Shown here: in pieces, positions 1-9,478 of the stretch
Layout of the letters: each line of letters starts with the position of its first letter
Position numbering within the stretch: position 1 is the stretch's first letter
Source: Amnibacterium setariae
GTDB taxonomy: Bacteria > Actinomycetota > Actinomycetes > Actinomycetales > Microbacteriaceae
Assembly: GCF_003581425.1 (NCBI RefSeq)
Contig: NZ_QXTG01000002.1
Coordinates: forward strand, 558,001 to 622,000
Length of the DNA stretch: 64,000 nucleotides
Direction: 5' to 3'
Notes under the pieces: model-generated
Told to the model about the DNA's origin: nothing
The model's input: the letters and a program-made list of their open reading frames with translations, nothing else
Databases searched by the model: none
Position numbers and translations under genes: made by a program

Positions 1-419
1 TGGATCTGGTGGTAGACGACCTCGGACTCGTACTGGGCCGCGACGCCGCCGACGAGGCGCTGGCGCTCCGCCTCCGGGATGCCGAGGCGCTCGTACGTGT
101 TCCGGATGTCCTCGGGGAGGTCCTCCCACGTCTGCGCCTGGCGCTCGGTGGACTTCACGAAGTACTTGATGTTGTCGAAGTCGATGCCGGAGAGGTCGGC
201 GCCCCACATCGGCATGGGCTTGCGGTCGAACATCGACAGGCCCTTGAGGCGGTTGCGCAGCATCCATTCGGGCTCGCCCTTGCGGGCGGAGATGTCGCGG
301 ACCACGTCGGCGGAGAGCCCCCGCTTCGCGGAGGCGCCTGCGGCGTCGGAGTCGGCCCAGCCGAACTCGTAGACGCCGAGCCCCTCGAGCTCGGGGCGGT
401 CGATCAGCACGTCGGACAT
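1..419 (-). CDS. sufB: Fe-S cluster assembly protein SufB (N-terminal part, runs off the left edge)
   Basis: Only the first 139 residues are present; the gene reads leftward out of the window. SufB is the scaffold subunit of the SufBCD complex that assembles Fe-S clusters in the cytoplasm. The N-terminal segment carries family-typical stretches such as EWMLRNRLKGLSMF and WGADLSGIDFDNI. The ATG (417-419) is preceded by AGGAG with 8 nt spacing. The catalytic C-terminal beta-helix and the rest of a suf operon would lie outside the window. No SufR-type regulator gene is adjacent; the 193 nt up to ctaA show no clear promoter. Confidence 0.93.
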   Translation of the reverse strand, partial: MSDVLIDRPELEGLGVYEFGWADSDAAGASAKRGLSADVVRDISARKGEPEWMLRNRLKGLSMFDRKPMPMWGADLSGIDFDNIKYFVKSTERQAQTWEDLPEDIRNTYERLGIPEAERQRLVGGVAAQYESEVVYHQI

Positions 420-612
420 GAACGGTGCTCCTCTCCTCGCCGGTGTCAACGCGACCCGCACGCGGTGCATTCCGCGCGGCTCCCGCTCGATGCGCAGGGC
501 GTCGATCGGGCGTGGGACGCGGTCGGCTCGGGCGCGCCGGCGGCGCGCTCCCGGCCTCCGGCCGAGCAGCGATCCTACCGCCGGGCGGTCCCCGCCGGGC
601 GCGTGCGGCCGA

Positions 613-1629
613 TCAGCGCAGCGCTTCCGCAGGCGTGCGCTCGGGCGCGGCGACGTCGCGCACCGGGATCACCCGCCCGAACAGCGCCGGATGCGTGTCG
701 AGCAGCACGCGGAGCACGCCGACCCACACGAGAGCGGCACCCAGCAGGTGGACGACGACGAACACCGCCGGCAGCCCGGTGAGCGCCTGGGCGACGCCGA
801 CGAGCGCCTGGGCGGCGAGCACCGCCAGCAGCAGGACGACGCGGCGACGGGCGAGTGCGGTCGCGGCGCCGCCCTCCCGCAGCTGCAGCAGCAGCACGAC
901 CGACAGCGCGATCACGGCGACGGCGGCGGCGCCGTGCACGACCGTGATCGCGGTCCAGCTCACGCCCATCCGCGGCACGTCCGCCGAGTCGCCGGAGTGC
1001 GGCCCGGCGCCGGTCACCACCGTGCCGAGCACGACGAGGACCGCGGCCGCGGCGGTGAGGACCCAGGAGGCGGTGCCGGCAGCGGCGCCGACCGGGCTCG
1101 CGGCGGCGGACTGCCGGGCGCGGTGCCAGGTCAGCGTCGTCGTGGTGAGCAGCGCGAACGCGAGCACGAAGTGCACGGCGACGAAGTAGGGGTTGAGCCC
1201 CGCCAGCACGGTCAGGCCGCCCGCGACCGCGTTGACGACGACGAGCCAGAACTGGCTCCACGCCAGACGGGTGAGCGGGCGCTGCCGGACCCGCTGCAGG
1301 CGGGCGGCGACGATCGCCCAGGCGACGGCCGCGATCAGCACGCTCGTGAGCGCGCGGTTGCCGAACTCGATGGCCCCGTGGATGCCGAGCGCCGGCGTCG
1401 TGGTGAGCGATCCGGCCTCGCAGACCGGCCAGGTGGGGCAGCCGAGGCCGGAGCCGGTGACCCGCACCACGCCGCCGGTGACGACGATGAGGATGCTGAC
1501 GAGCAGCGCCGCGGTGGTCCCCCAGCGCAGCGCGCGGTTCCCGAGCACGACCCGCTCGGCCAGCCAGCCGAACGGCGTCCGCAGCCGGAACCCCCGCTGC
1601 CGGAGCCACTGACGCGTCGATCCGCTCAC
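613..1629 (-). CDS. ctaA: heme A synthase CtaA (COX15 family)
   Basis: A 338-residue polytopic membrane protein that oxidises the C8 methyl of heme O to the formyl group of heme A for cytochrome aa3 oxidase. About eight hydrophobic segments are visible, with the expected histidines near or in helices (LGIHGAIEFGNR, FVAVHFVLAF, AITVVHGAAA, FVVVHLLGAA) and the cysteine-containing loop GLGCPTWPVC of class-B CtaA. It lies directly downstream of ctaB on the same strand, the gene for the preceding enzyme. The start is uncertain: GTG at 1627-1629 is the only usual start codon near the conserved N-terminus, and it sits right behind a hairpin that holds the only SD-like sequence. Confidence 0.93.
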   Translation of the reverse strand: MSGSTRQWLRQRGFRLRTPFGWLAERVVLGNRALRWGTTAALLVSILIVVTGGVVRVTGSGLGCPTWPVCEAGSLTTTPALGIHGAIEFGNRALTSVLIAAVAWAIVAARLQRVRQRPLTRLAWSQFWLVVVNAVAGGLTVLAGLNPYFVAVHFVLAFALLTTTTLTWHRARQSAAASPVGAAAGTASWVLTAAAAVLVVLGTVVTGAGPHSGDSADVPRMGVSWTAITVVHGAAAVAVIALSVVLLLQLREGGAATALARRRVVLLLAVLAAQALVGVAQALTGLPAVFVVVHLLGAALVWVGVLRVLLDTHPALFGRVIPVRDVAAPERTPAEALR

Positions 1630-1630
1630 G

Positions 1631-1661
1631 GGGAGGATTCTACGGAGCGTCGAATCCTCCC
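1631..1661 (-). other. hairpin between ctaB and the ctaA start
   Basis: A perfect 10-bp inverted repeat, GGGAGGATTC (1631-1640) and GAATCCTCCC (1652-1661), with an 11-nt loop. It fills most of the 62-nt gap between the ctaB stop and the ctaA GTG. Read on the minus strand, the first arm contains the SD-like GGGAGG and the second arm ends one base before the GTG. There is no T-run, so it may be a processing or translation-control element rather than a terminator. Confidence 0.55.
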
Positions 1662-1691
1662 GGGGCGCTTCGCGCGGTTCTCGGGCGCGGC

Positions 1692-2630
1692 TCAGAGCCG
1701 GACGAGGACGTCGAGCGCGATGCCGAGGAAGACCAGCGAGAGCGAGCCGATGGACGCGTGGAAGACGCGCATCGGCGCCGCCTTCTCCCCCGCGAGCGCC
1801 CGGGCGTAGAGGCGGTGCGTCTCCCAGACGAACCAGCCGCCCGCGCCGAGCGCCACCACGGTGTAGATCGGGCCCATGCCGGCGACCGGGACGAGCAGCA
1901 GCGTGCAGGCGAGCGTCGCCCACGCGTAGAGGACGGTCTGCAGGCCGACCTGGCTCTGCGAGCGGATCGCGCCGAGCATCGGCACGCCGACCGACGAGTA
2001 GTCGTCCCGGTACTTCATCGACAGGGGCCAGTAGTGCGGCGGGGTCCACAGGAAGATCACCGCGAAGAGCACCCACGCCGCCGGCGACAGCGAGCCCGTC
2101 ACGGCCGCCCAGCCGATCAGCACCGGGAAGCAGCCCGCCAGGCCGCCCCAGATGATGTTCTGGCTCGTGCGGCGCTTGAGCCACAGCGTGTAGATGAAGA
2201 CGTAGAAGCCGATGGCCGCGAGCGAGAGCGCGGCGGCGAGCCACGTCGTCAGCAGGCCGAGCACGAGCGTCGAGGCGACCGTCAGCGCCCACGCGAACAC
2301 GAGGGCCTGCCGTGGCGTCAGGTCGCCGGTCACGAGCGGGCGGTGGCGCGTGCGGTGCATGACCCGGTCGATGTCGCGGTCGATCACCATGTTGAACGCG
2401 TTCGCGGCACCCGCCGAGAGCGTGCCGCCGACGAGCGTCGCCGCGACGACGAGCAGGTCGGGCACGCCGCGGACCGCGAGGATCATGACCGGGACCGTCG
2501 TGACGAGCAGCAGCTCGACCACGCGCAGCTTCATCAGCGCGACGTAGCCGCGCACCTGGCGTCCTGCGGGGACGCGCTCGCGCCGGGCGGCTTCGGCCTG
2601 CCCGTCGGACGCCCTGACCGTCGTGCTCAC
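1692..2630 (-). CDS. ctaB: protoheme IX farnesyltransferase (heme O synthase)
   Basis: A 312-residue UbiA-superfamily membrane prenyltransferase that adds a farnesyl group to heme b to give heme O, the substrate of CtaA. The first Asp-rich motif is visible as NMVIDRDIDRVM, with about nine hydrophobic helices and the family-typical WLKRRTSQNIIWGG loop. The start is GTG (2628-2630) with TAGGAT seven bases upstream and no SD, suggesting a leaderless message. The divergent neighbour is tkt; ctaA follows 62 nt downstream. Confidence 0.95.
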   Translation of the reverse strand: MSTTVRASDGQAEAARRERVPAGRQVRGYVALMKLRVVELLLVTTVPVMILAVRGVPDLLVVAATLVGGTLSAGAANAFNMVIDRDIDRVMHRTRHRPLVTGDLTPRQALVFAWALTVASTLVLGLLTTWLAAALSLAAIGFYVFIYTLWLKRRTSQNIIWGGLAGCFPVLIGWAAVTGSLSPAAWVLFAVIFLWTPPHYWPLSMKYRDDYSSVGVPMLGAIRSQSQVGLQTVLYAWATLACTLLLVPVAGMGPIYTVVALGAGGWFVWETHRLYARALAGEKAAPMRVFHASIGSLSLVFLGIALDVLVRL

Positions 2631-2637
2631 TGCCTCA

Positions 2638-2643
2638 ATCCTA
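2638..2643 (-). promoter_or_regulatory. leaderless -10 element of ctaB
   Basis: TAGGAT, 7 nt before the ctaB GTG. This distance places transcription initiation on or next to the start codon, and no SD is present. Confidence 0.6.
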
Positions 2644-2727
2644 GGCGAACCGGGCCGCCGTCGTCAGCGGGCGTTCAACCGCGGGGGGCAGCATCGGACC
2701 GGCGTCCGACGGCCGTCCTGCCCTCAA

Positions 2728-2733
2728 TAGACT
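2728..2733 (+). promoter_or_regulatory. probable -10 of the tkt-tal-zwf-opcA-pgl unit
   Basis: TAGACT in the ctaB-tkt divergent region would start a leader of about 50 nt that carries the tkt SD (GGAAGGA). No convincing -35 is seen. Confidence 0.45.
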
Positions 2734-2789
2734 CATCGACGGCCTTCGTACAGCCACCGCTCATGGACTCCACCGACGGAAGGATCGTC

Positions 2790-4904
2790 GTGACCGACCT
2801 CAAGACCAGCACCGGCACCGAGCTCGAATGGACGGAGCTCGACCGGAAGGCGGTCGACACGACCCGTGCGCTCGCCGCCGACGCCGTGCAGAAGACCGGC
2901 AACGGGCACCCGGGCACCGCGATCAGCCTCGCGCCGCTCGCCTACCTGCTCTTCCAGAAGGTGATGCGCCGCGACCCGTCCGACTCGACGTGGATCGGCC
3001 GCGACCGCTTCATCCTGTCGAACGGCCACTCGTCGCTGACGCAGTACATCCAGTTCTACCTCGCCGGCTACGGCCTCGAGCTCGAGGACCTGGAGCAGCT
3101 GCGCCAGTACGGCTCGAAGACCCCGGGCCACCCCGAGTACGGCCACACCGACGGCATCGAGATCACGACGGGCCCGCTCGGCTCCGGTCTCGCCGCCGCC
3201 GTCGGCTTCGCCTACGCCCAGCGCTTCGAGCGCGGGCTGTTCGACCCCGACGCCGCGCACGGCGAGAGCCCGTTCGACCACTTCATCTACGCGGTGGCGG
3301 GCGACGGCGACATCGAGGAGGGCGTCACCAACGAGGCCTCCTCGCTCGCCGGCACGCAGCAGCTCGGCAACCTGATCGTCTTCTACGACGACAACCAGAT
3401 CTCCATCGAGGACGACACCAACATCGCCCTCTCCGAGGACGTCGCGGCGCGCTACGAGGCGCTCGGCTGGCACGTGCAGACCGTCGACTGGAAGGCCGGC
3501 GCCGAGTACCACGAGGACGTCCAGGCGCTCCACGCCGCGACGCTCGAGGCCCAGCGGGTCACCGACAAGCCGTCGATCGTCGTCCTGAAGACGATCATCG
3601 GCTGGCCGGCCCCGACGCTGCGCAACACCGGCAAGATCCACGGCGCCGCGATGGGCGAGACCGAGATCAAGGGCATGAAGGAGGCGCTCGGCCTCGACCC
3701 GGAGAAGTCGTTCGACGTCGCCCCCGAGGTGCTCGCCCACACCCGCGAGGCCGTCGACCGCGGCAAGGCGCAGCACGCCGAGTGGAACGAGCAGTTCGAC
3801 GCGTGGGCGGGCGCCAACCCCGAGAAGAAGGCGCTGCTCGACCGCGTGCTCGCGGGCGACCTGCCCGAGGACGCCTTCGCCGACGTGCCGGTGTTCCCGG
3901 CCGGCAAGGCCGTCTCGACCCGCGTCGCGTCCGGCAAGGTCATCAACGGCATCGCGAAGCACGTCCCCGAGTTCTGGGGCGGCTCCGCGGACCTCGCCGA
4001 GTCGAACAACACGACCATCGAGGGCGTCGGCAGCTTCCTGCCTCCGGAGCGCGCGACGGCGATGTGGAAGGCGAACCCCTACGGCCGCGTGCTGCACTTC
4101 GGCATCCGCGAGCACGCGATGGGCAACATCCTGAACGGCATCGTGCTGCACGGGAACACCCGCGTCTTCGGCGCGACGTTCCTGATCTTCAGCGACTACA
4201 TGCGGCCGGCCGTGCGCCTCGCCGCGCTGATGAAGGCGCCCACGATCTACGTCTGGACCCACGACTCGGTCGCCCTCGGCGCCGACGGCCCGACCCACCA
4301 GCCGGTCGAGACCCTGTGGGCGCTGCGCCTCATCCCGCAGCTCGACATCATCCGGCCCGCGGACGCCAACGAGACGGCGGCCGCGTGGAAGCAGGTCATG
4401 TCGCGCCGCATGGGCCCCGCCGGGCTCGCGCTCAGCCGCCAGAACCTGCCGGTCTTCGAGCGCGGCGAGGGCGAGGCGTCGGGCGACGTGTACGCGTCGA
4501 CCGACGGCGTCGCGAAGGGCGCCTACGTCTTCGCCGCCGCGAAGAACGGCACGCCCGACGTGGTGCTGATCGCCACCGGCTCGGAGCTGCAGGTCGCCGT
4601 CGAGGCGCGCCTGAAGCTCGCGGAGGAGGGCATCGACGCGCAGGTCGTGTCGGCGCCGTGCCTCGAGTGGTTCGACGAGCAGAGCCCGGAGTACCGCGAG
4701 TCGGTGATCCCGTCGGCCGTCAAGGCCCGCGTCTCGGTCGAGGCCGGCGCCACGCTCGGCTGGCACAAGTACATCGGCGACCAGGGCCGCGCGGTCGGCA
4801 TCGACCACTTCGGCGCGAGCGCCGACGGCGACTTCCTGCTGCAGGAGTTCGGCATCACCACCGAGCACGTCGTGGCCGCCGCCAAGGAATCGCTGGGCCG
4901 CTGA
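2790..4904 (+). CDS. tkt: transketolase
   Basis: A 704-residue thiamine diphosphate enzyme transferring two-carbon ketol units in the non-oxidative pentose phosphate pathway. GNGHPG (about residues 37-42), the TPP/Mg motif GDGDIEEG (from residue 171) and the catalytic Glu in IREHAMG (Glu441) are all present. GTG at 2790 is preferred over ATG at 2763 because GGAAGGA lies 5-6 nt before it and the resulting length fits the family. It is the first gene of a five-gene pentose phosphate operon. Confidence 0.97.
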   Translation: MTDLKTSTGTELEWTELDRKAVDTTRALAADAVQKTGNGHPGTAISLAPLAYLLFQKVMRRDPSDSTWIGRDRFILSNGHSSLTQYIQFYLAGYGLELEDLEQLRQYGSKTPGHPEYGHTDGIEITTGPLGSGLAAAVGFAYAQRFERGLFDPDAAHGESPFDHFIYAVAGDGDIEEGVTNEASSLAGTQQLGNLIVFYDDNQISIEDDTNIALSEDVAARYEALGWHVQTVDWKAGAEYHEDVQALHAATLEAQRVTDKPSIVVLKTIIGWPAPTLRNTGKIHGAAMGETEIKGMKEALGLDPEKSFDVAPEVLAHTREAVDRGKAQHAEWNEQFDAWAGANPEKKALLDRVLAGDLPEDAFADVPVFPAGKAVSTRVASGKVINGIAKHVPEFWGGSADLAESNNTTIEGVGSFLPPERATAMWKANPYGRVLHFGIREHAMGNILNGIVLHGNTRVFGATFLIFSDYMRPAVRLAALMKAPTIYVWTHDSVALGADGPTHQPVETLWALRLIPQLDIIRPADANETAAAWKQVMSRRMGPAGLALSRQNLPVFERGEGEASGDVYASTDGVAKGAYVFAAAKNGTPDVVLIATGSELQVAVEARLKLAEEGIDAQVVSAPCLEWFDEQSPEYRESVIPSAVKARVSVEAGATLGWHKYIGDQGRAVGIDHFGASADGDFLLQEFGITTEHVVAAAKESLGR

Positions 4905-4937
4905 CGCGGTTCCAGTCCACGAACACGAGGAGCTGAC

Positions 4938-6062
4938 ATGAGCATCACGGACACCGAGACCGACTCGAACACCGCGGCCCTCTCCCGCGCGGGCGTGAGC
5001 ATCTGGCTCGACGACCTGTCGCGCGAGCGGATCGCGTCGAAGGGCCTGCAGAAGCTGATCGAGGAGAAGGACGTCGTCGGCGTGACGACGAACCCCACGA
5101 TCTTCGCCGCCGCCCTCGCCAAGGGCGAGTCCTACGACGAGCAGGTCAAGGAGCTGAAGGCCAAGGGCGCCGACGTCGCCCAGGCGATCTTCGAGATCAC
5201 GACGAAGGACGTCTCGGACGCGGCGGACGTCTTCAACGACGTCTTCCTCGCCTCGAACGGCTACGACGGCCGGGTCTCCATCGAGGTCTCCCCCGAGCTC
5301 GCCCACGACACCGAGGCGACGATCTCCGAGGCGAAGCGCCTCTGGGGCACCATCGACAAGCCGAACGTCATGATCAAGATCCCGGCGACGGTCGAGGGCC
5401 TGCCGGCCATCACCGCGGCGATCGCGGCGGGCATCAGCGTCAACGTCACGCTGATCTTCTCGCTCGAGCGCTACAAGGCCGTCATCGACGCGTACCTCGA
5501 GGGCCTCGAGCAGGCCGCCGAGGCCGGCATCGACCTGTCGACGATCCACTCGGTCGCGTCGTTCTTCGTCTCCCGCGTCGACACCGAGGTGGACAAGCGC
5601 CTCGACGCCGTGGGCACCGACGAGGCGAAGGCGCTGAAGGGCAAGACGGCCGTCGCGAACGCCCGCCTCGCCTACGAGCTCTTCGTCGACGAGTTCGGCA
5701 CCGAGCGCGCGATCGAGCTGCAGGAGAAGGGCGCCAACCGTCAGCGCCCGCTGTGGGCCTCCACCGGCGTGAAGGACCCGAGCCTGCCCGACACCTTCTA
5801 CGTGACCGATCTGGTCACGCACGGCGTCGTCAACACCATGCCGGAGAAGACGCTCGACGCGGTCGCCGACCACGGCGACATCACGGGCGACACGATCGTC
5901 GGCAAGTACGACGAGGCCCGCGAGGACCTCGCGAAGATCGCCGCCGTCGGCGTGGACGTGGCCGAGGTCACGCTGCTGCTCGAGCGCGAGGGCGTCGACA
6001 AGTTCATCGTGTCCTGGCACGAGCTGACCGACACGGTCGCGAAGGCGCTCGAGTCCGCCTGA
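4938..6062 (+). CDS. tal: transaldolase
   Basis: A 374-residue transaldolase moving a dihydroxyacetone unit between sugar phosphates. The Schiff-base lysine is in NVMIKIPAT (Lys147), and N-terminal TTNPTIF and WASTGVKDP are family signatures. The length corresponds to the long actinobacterial/cyanobacterial form. The ATG follows GAGGAG closely, 33 nt after tkt. Downstream zwf and opcA keep the oxidative and non-oxidative branches in one transcript. Confidence 0.97.
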   Translation: MSITDTETDSNTAALSRAGVSIWLDDLSRERIASKGLQKLIEEKDVVGVTTNPTIFAAALAKGESYDEQVKELKAKGADVAQAIFEITTKDVSDAADVFNDVFLASNGYDGRVSIEVSPELAHDTEATISEAKRLWGTIDKPNVMIKIPATVEGLPAITAAIAAGISVNVTLIFSLERYKAVIDAYLEGLEQAAEAGIDLSTIHSVASFFVSRVDTEVDKRLDAVGTDEAKALKGKTAVANARLAYELFVDEFGTERAIELQEKGANRQRPLWASTGVKDPSLPDTFYVTDLVTHGVVNTMPEKTLDAVADHGDITGDTIVGKYDEAREDLAKIAAVGVDVAEVTLLLEREGVDKFIVSWHELTDTVAKALESA

Positions 6063-6131
6063 TCGACCTCTGAACGCGGCCGGTGCGATCCGCACCGGCC
6101 GCGTTCCCCTGCGCGTCGCGAAGGAGACGAC

Positions 6132-7673
6132 TTGAACGCGCCCCTGATCGGTCCGGGCAGCAACCCCCTCCGGGTCGCCGCGGACCGGCGGCTGAACCGC
6201 ATCGCGGGCCCCTCGGCCCTCGTCATCTTCGGCATCACGGGCGACCTCGCCCGCAAGAAGCTGATGCCGGCGGTGTACGACCTCGCGAACCGCGGCCTGC
6301 TCCCGCCCGGCTTCGCGCTCGTCGGCTACGGCCGGCGCGGGTGGACCGACGAGCAGTTCGCGCAGACCGTCCGGGAGGCCGTGCAGGCCTCCGCGCGCAC
6401 GCCCTTCCGCGAGGACGTGTGGCAGCAGCTCGCGCGCGGCATCCGCTTCGTGCAGGGCACGTTCGACGACGCGGCCGGCTACGAGCGGCTGCGCGACGCC
6501 CTCGACGCGCTCGAGCGGGACCGCGGCACCCTCGGCAACGCGGCCTTCTACCTCTCGATCCCGCCCAAGGACTTCCCGCAGGTCACCGAGCAGCTGTCCG
6601 CCGCCGGCCTGGCCGAGCAGCGGGACGGGCGCTGGCGCCGCGTCGTCATCGAGAAGCCCTTCGGCTCCGACCTCGCGACCGCCCGCGAGCTGAACGCGGT
6701 CGTCGAGCGCGTCTTCCCCGCCGACGCCGTGTTCCGCATCGACCACTACCTCGGCAAGGAGACCGTCCAGAACATCCTGGCGCTCCGCTTCGCCAACATG
6801 CTGTTCGAGCCGATCTGGAACGCGAACACCGTCGACCACGTGCAGATCACGATGGCCGAGGACATCGGCGTCGGCGGTCGCGCCGGGTACTACGACGGCA
6901 TCGGCGCCGCGCGCGACGTGATCCAGAACCACCTCCTGCAGCTGCTGGCGCTCACCGCGATGGAGGAGCCGGTCTCCTTCGACGCGAAGGACCTCCGCGC
7001 GGAGAAGGAGAAGGTGCTGTCCGCCGTGCGCCTCCCCCGCGACCTCGGCACCGCGACGGCGCGCGGCCAGTACTCCTCGGGCTGGCAGGGCGGCGAGCGC
7101 GTCGTCGGCTTCCTCGAGGAGGACGGCATGGACCCGGCCTCGGTCACCGAGACCTACGCCGCGATCAAGCTCGAGATCGGCACCCGCCGCTGGGCCGGTG
7201 CGCCGTTCTACCTCCGGGCCGGCAAGCGCCTCGGCCGCCGCGTGACGGAGATCGCGGTCGTGTTCAAGCGCGCCCCGCACCAGCTCTTCGCCGAGAGCCA
7301 GACCTCGCTGCTCGGGCAGAACGCGCTCGTCATCCGCGTGCAGCCCGACGAGGGCGTGACGATCCGCTTCGGCTCGAAGGTCCCCGGCGCCGGGATGCAG
7401 GTGCGGGACGTGACGATGGACTTCGGCTACGGCCACGCCTTCACCGAGGAGAGCCCGGAGGCCTACGAGCGGCTCATCCTCGACGTGCTGCTCGGCGACC
7501 CGCCCCTCTTCCCCCGCCACGAGGAGGTCGAGCTCTCCTGGCGGATCCTCGACCCGGTCGAGGAGTTCTGGGCGTCGGGGGGTCGGCCGGAGCAGTACAC
7601 GCCCGGCACCTGGGGGCCTGCGTCGGCCGACGCGCTGCTGGCCCGCGACGGACGAGTCTGGAGGCGCCCGTGA
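6132..7673 (+). CDS. zwf: glucose-6-phosphate 1-dehydrogenase
   Basis: A 513-residue enzyme making 6-phosphogluconolactone and NADPH. The N-terminal nucleotide-binding motif GITGDLARKK and the substrate/active-site motif RIDHYLGKE (residues 202-210) are intact. The start is a TTG at 6132-6134 with AAGGAG five bases upstream; there is no ATG at this place. The stop overlaps the opcA start in GTGA, so translation of the enzyme and its assembly factor is probably coupled. Confidence 0.97.
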   Translation: MNAPLIGPGSNPLRVAADRRLNRIAGPSALVIFGITGDLARKKLMPAVYDLANRGLLPPGFALVGYGRRGWTDEQFAQTVREAVQASARTPFREDVWQQLARGIRFVQGTFDDAAGYERLRDALDALERDRGTLGNAAFYLSIPPKDFPQVTEQLSAAGLAEQRDGRWRRVVIEKPFGSDLATARELNAVVERVFPADAVFRIDHYLGKETVQNILALRFANMLFEPIWNANTVDHVQITMAEDIGVGGRAGYYDGIGAARDVIQNHLLQLLALTAMEEPVSFDAKDLRAEKEKVLSAVRLPRDLGTATARGQYSSGWQGGERVVGFLEEDGMDPASVTETYAAIKLEIGTRRWAGAPFYLRAGKRLGRRVTEIAVVFKRAPHQLFAESQTSLLGQNALVIRVQPDEGVTIRFGSKVPGAGMQVRDVTMDFGYGHAFTEESPEAYERLILDVLLGDPPLFPRHEEVELSWRILDPVEEFWASGGRPEQYTPGTWGPASADALLARDGRVWRRP

Positions 7674-8641
7674 TCGTCGATCTGCCCGGAACCACCGTCG
7701 CGAAGGTCAGCCGCGAGCTCGTGCGGCTCCGCGCCGAGGGCGGCGTCGTCGCGCTCGGGCGCGTGCTCACCCTCGTCATCAGCACCGCCGGCGGGGCCGA
7801 GGAGGAGGCGATCAGCGCCGCGAACGACGCCTCGCGCGAGCACCCGATGCGCGTGCTCGTCGTCGTGCACGAGCCGGGCGGCCCGACCGCGGCGCCGCGG
7901 CTCGACGCGCAGATCCGCGTCGGCGGCGACGCCGGTGCGAGCGAGGTCGTGGTGCTCCGCGTCGCCGGCCCGGTGGGCGCCGACGAGGAGAGCCTGATCA
8001 CCGGCCTGCTGCTCCCCGACGCGCCCGTCGTGGCATGGTGGCCCGGCGCCGCCGTGCCGGACGTCGTCGCCGCGTCGCCGCTCGGCCGGATCGCCCAGCG
8101 GCGCATCACGGACGCATCGGCGCAGCCCGATCCGCAGCGCGCGCTCGAGCACCTCGCCGCCACCTACCGGCCGGGCGACAGCGACTTCGCGTGGACCCGG
8201 CTCACGCTGTGGCGCGCCGTGCTCGCGGCCGCGCTCGACCAGCCGCCGTACGAGCCGATCGAGGCCGTCGAGGTGTCGGGCGCCGCGGACTCCCCCTCGA
8301 CCGAGCTGCTCGCCGCCTGGCTGCGCCTCGCGCTCGACGTGCCGGTCACGGTGGTGCTCTCCGACCGCTCGACCGGCTCGAGCGGGATCCACGGAGTCCG
8401 GCTCCGCCGGGCCTCCGGCACCGTCGACCTCGAGCGGGCCGTGCCCGACGTCGCGACGCTCTCGCAGCCGGGCCAGCCGACCCAGGACGTCTCCCTGCCC
8501 AGGCGCAGTCTGCGAGACTGCCTCGCGGAGGAGCTGCGGCGCCTCGATCCGGACGACCTCCTCGGCCAGGTGCTGACCGAGGGGCTGCCCGGACTGGACC
8601 GCGGCCTCGCCGGTACCGCGACAGCGACTGGAGGATCGTGA
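7670..8641 (+). CDS. opcA: glucose-6-phosphate dehydrogenase assembly protein OpcA
   Basis: A 323-residue member of the OpcA/DevC family, which in cyanobacteria and actinobacteria activates G6PDH (thioredoxin-responsive in cyanobacteria). Recognised from family stretches including PVVAWWPG, DSDFAWTRLTLWRA and SLRDCLAEELRRLDPD and from its place between zwf and pgl. GTG start with GGAGG upstream; its first bases overlap the zwf stop and its stop overlaps the pgl GTG (both GTGA). Confidence 0.93.
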   Translation: MIVDLPGTTVAKVSRELVRLRAEGGVVALGRVLTLVISTAGGAEEEAISAANDASREHPMRVLVVVHEPGGPTAAPRLDAQIRVGGDAGASEVVVLRVAGPVGADEESLITGLLLPDAPVVAWWPGAAVPDVVAASPLGRIAQRRITDASAQPDPQRALEHLAATYRPGDSDFAWTRLTLWRAVLAAALDQPPYEPIEAVEVSGAADSPSTELLAAWLRLALDVPVTVVLSDRSTGSSGIHGVRLRRASGTVDLERAVPDVATLSQPGQPTQDVSLPRRSLRDCLAEELRRLDPDDLLGQVLTEGLPGLDRGLAGTATATGGS

Positions 8642-9417
8642 CCAACGAACGCCGAGTACTCGTCCACCCGGACCTCGACTCGCTCATCGCTGCGGTCGCC
8701 GCGCGGTTCCTCACGAAGCTGACGGACCTGCTCGACGAGTACCACGAGGTCAACATCGCGCTGACCGGCGGCACCGCAGGCGGCCAGGGCGTGCAGCACG
8801 CCGTGCGGGACTCGCCGATGCGGGGCGCCATCGACTGGTCGCGCGTGCACTTCTGGTGGGGCGACGAGCGCTTCCTGCCCAAGGCCGACCCGGACCGCAA
8901 CGAGGTCCAGGCCCGCGAGGCGCTGCTCGACCACATCCCGGTCCCGCCGGAGAACATCCACCCGTTCCCGGCCTCGGACGAGGTGCCGGACATCGACGAG
9001 GCCGCGCAGGTCTACGCGGAGGAGCTGCGGGCGCACGCCGACCCGAGCCTCCGCCTCACGGTGCCCCGCTTCGACATCACGTTCCTCGGCGTCGGCCCCG
9101 ACGGGCACATCGCGTCGCTGTTCCCGGAGCACGACGTGCGCATCGACGACGACCGCCTCGTCGTCGCGGACCGCAACGCCCCGAAGCCCCCGCCCGAGCG
9201 CCTCAGCCTCACCCTCCCGGTGATCAACAGCTCGCAGCGGATCTGGCTCGTCCTGTCGGGCGCCGAGAAGGCGTCCGCCCTCGGGCTCACCCTCGCCGGC
9301 GCGTCGCCGATCGAGGTGCCCGCCGCCGGGGCGGAGGGCCGCCGCCGCACGGTGTTCTTCGTCGACCAGGAGGCGGCGGAGCAGGTCCCGCAGAACCTCA
9401 TCGCCTCGAGCTACTGA
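8638..9417 (+). CDS. pgl: 6-phosphogluconolactonase
   Basis: A 259-residue DevB-type lactonase hydrolysing the product of Zwf. Family motifs LTGGTAGG, FWWGDERFLP and GVGPDGHIASLFP are in order. The start GTG (8638-8640) overlaps the opcA stop and has GGAGGA upstream. It is the last gene of the pentose phosphate operon and is followed by a strong hairpin. The 6-phosphogluconate dehydrogenase gene is not in the window. Confidence 0.95.
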   Translation: MTNERRVLVHPDLDSLIAAVAARFLTKLTDLLDEYHEVNIALTGGTAGGQGVQHAVRDSPMRGAIDWSRVHFWWGDERFLPKADPDRNEVQAREALLDHIPVPPENIHPFPASDEVPDIDEAAQVYAEELRAHADPSLRLTVPRFDITFLGVGPDGHIASLFPEHDVRIDDDRLVVADRNAPKPPPERLSLTLPVINSSQRIWLVLSGAEKASALGLTLAGASPIEVPAAGAEGRRRTVFFVDQEAAEQVPQNLIASSY

Positions 9418-9433
9418 ACGCTGCAGCACGACG

Positions 9434-9464
9434 GAAGGCCCGGTCCAGCACGGACCGGGCCTTC
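9434..9464. terminator. bidirectional terminator between pgl and rbpA
   Basis: A perfect 13-bp stem (GAAGGCCCGGTCC / GGACCGGGCCTTC) with a 5-nt loop lies between convergent pgl and rbpA. The arms end in TTC / GAA, a short U-tract substitute in either direction. Confidence 0.8.
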
Positions 9465-9478
9465 GTCGTACGAGGGCG

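Noticed and set aside
444..449. TTGACA (minus strand) as a -35 for sufB
   Set aside because: It lies about 25 nt before the ATG, leaving no room for a -10 and a start site upstream of the SD.
1758..2789. N-terminal extension of transketolase by more than 300 residues in the same open frame
   Set aside because: The extension is antisense to ctaB, of shadow composition, and a GTG with a good SD at 2790 gives the standard length.
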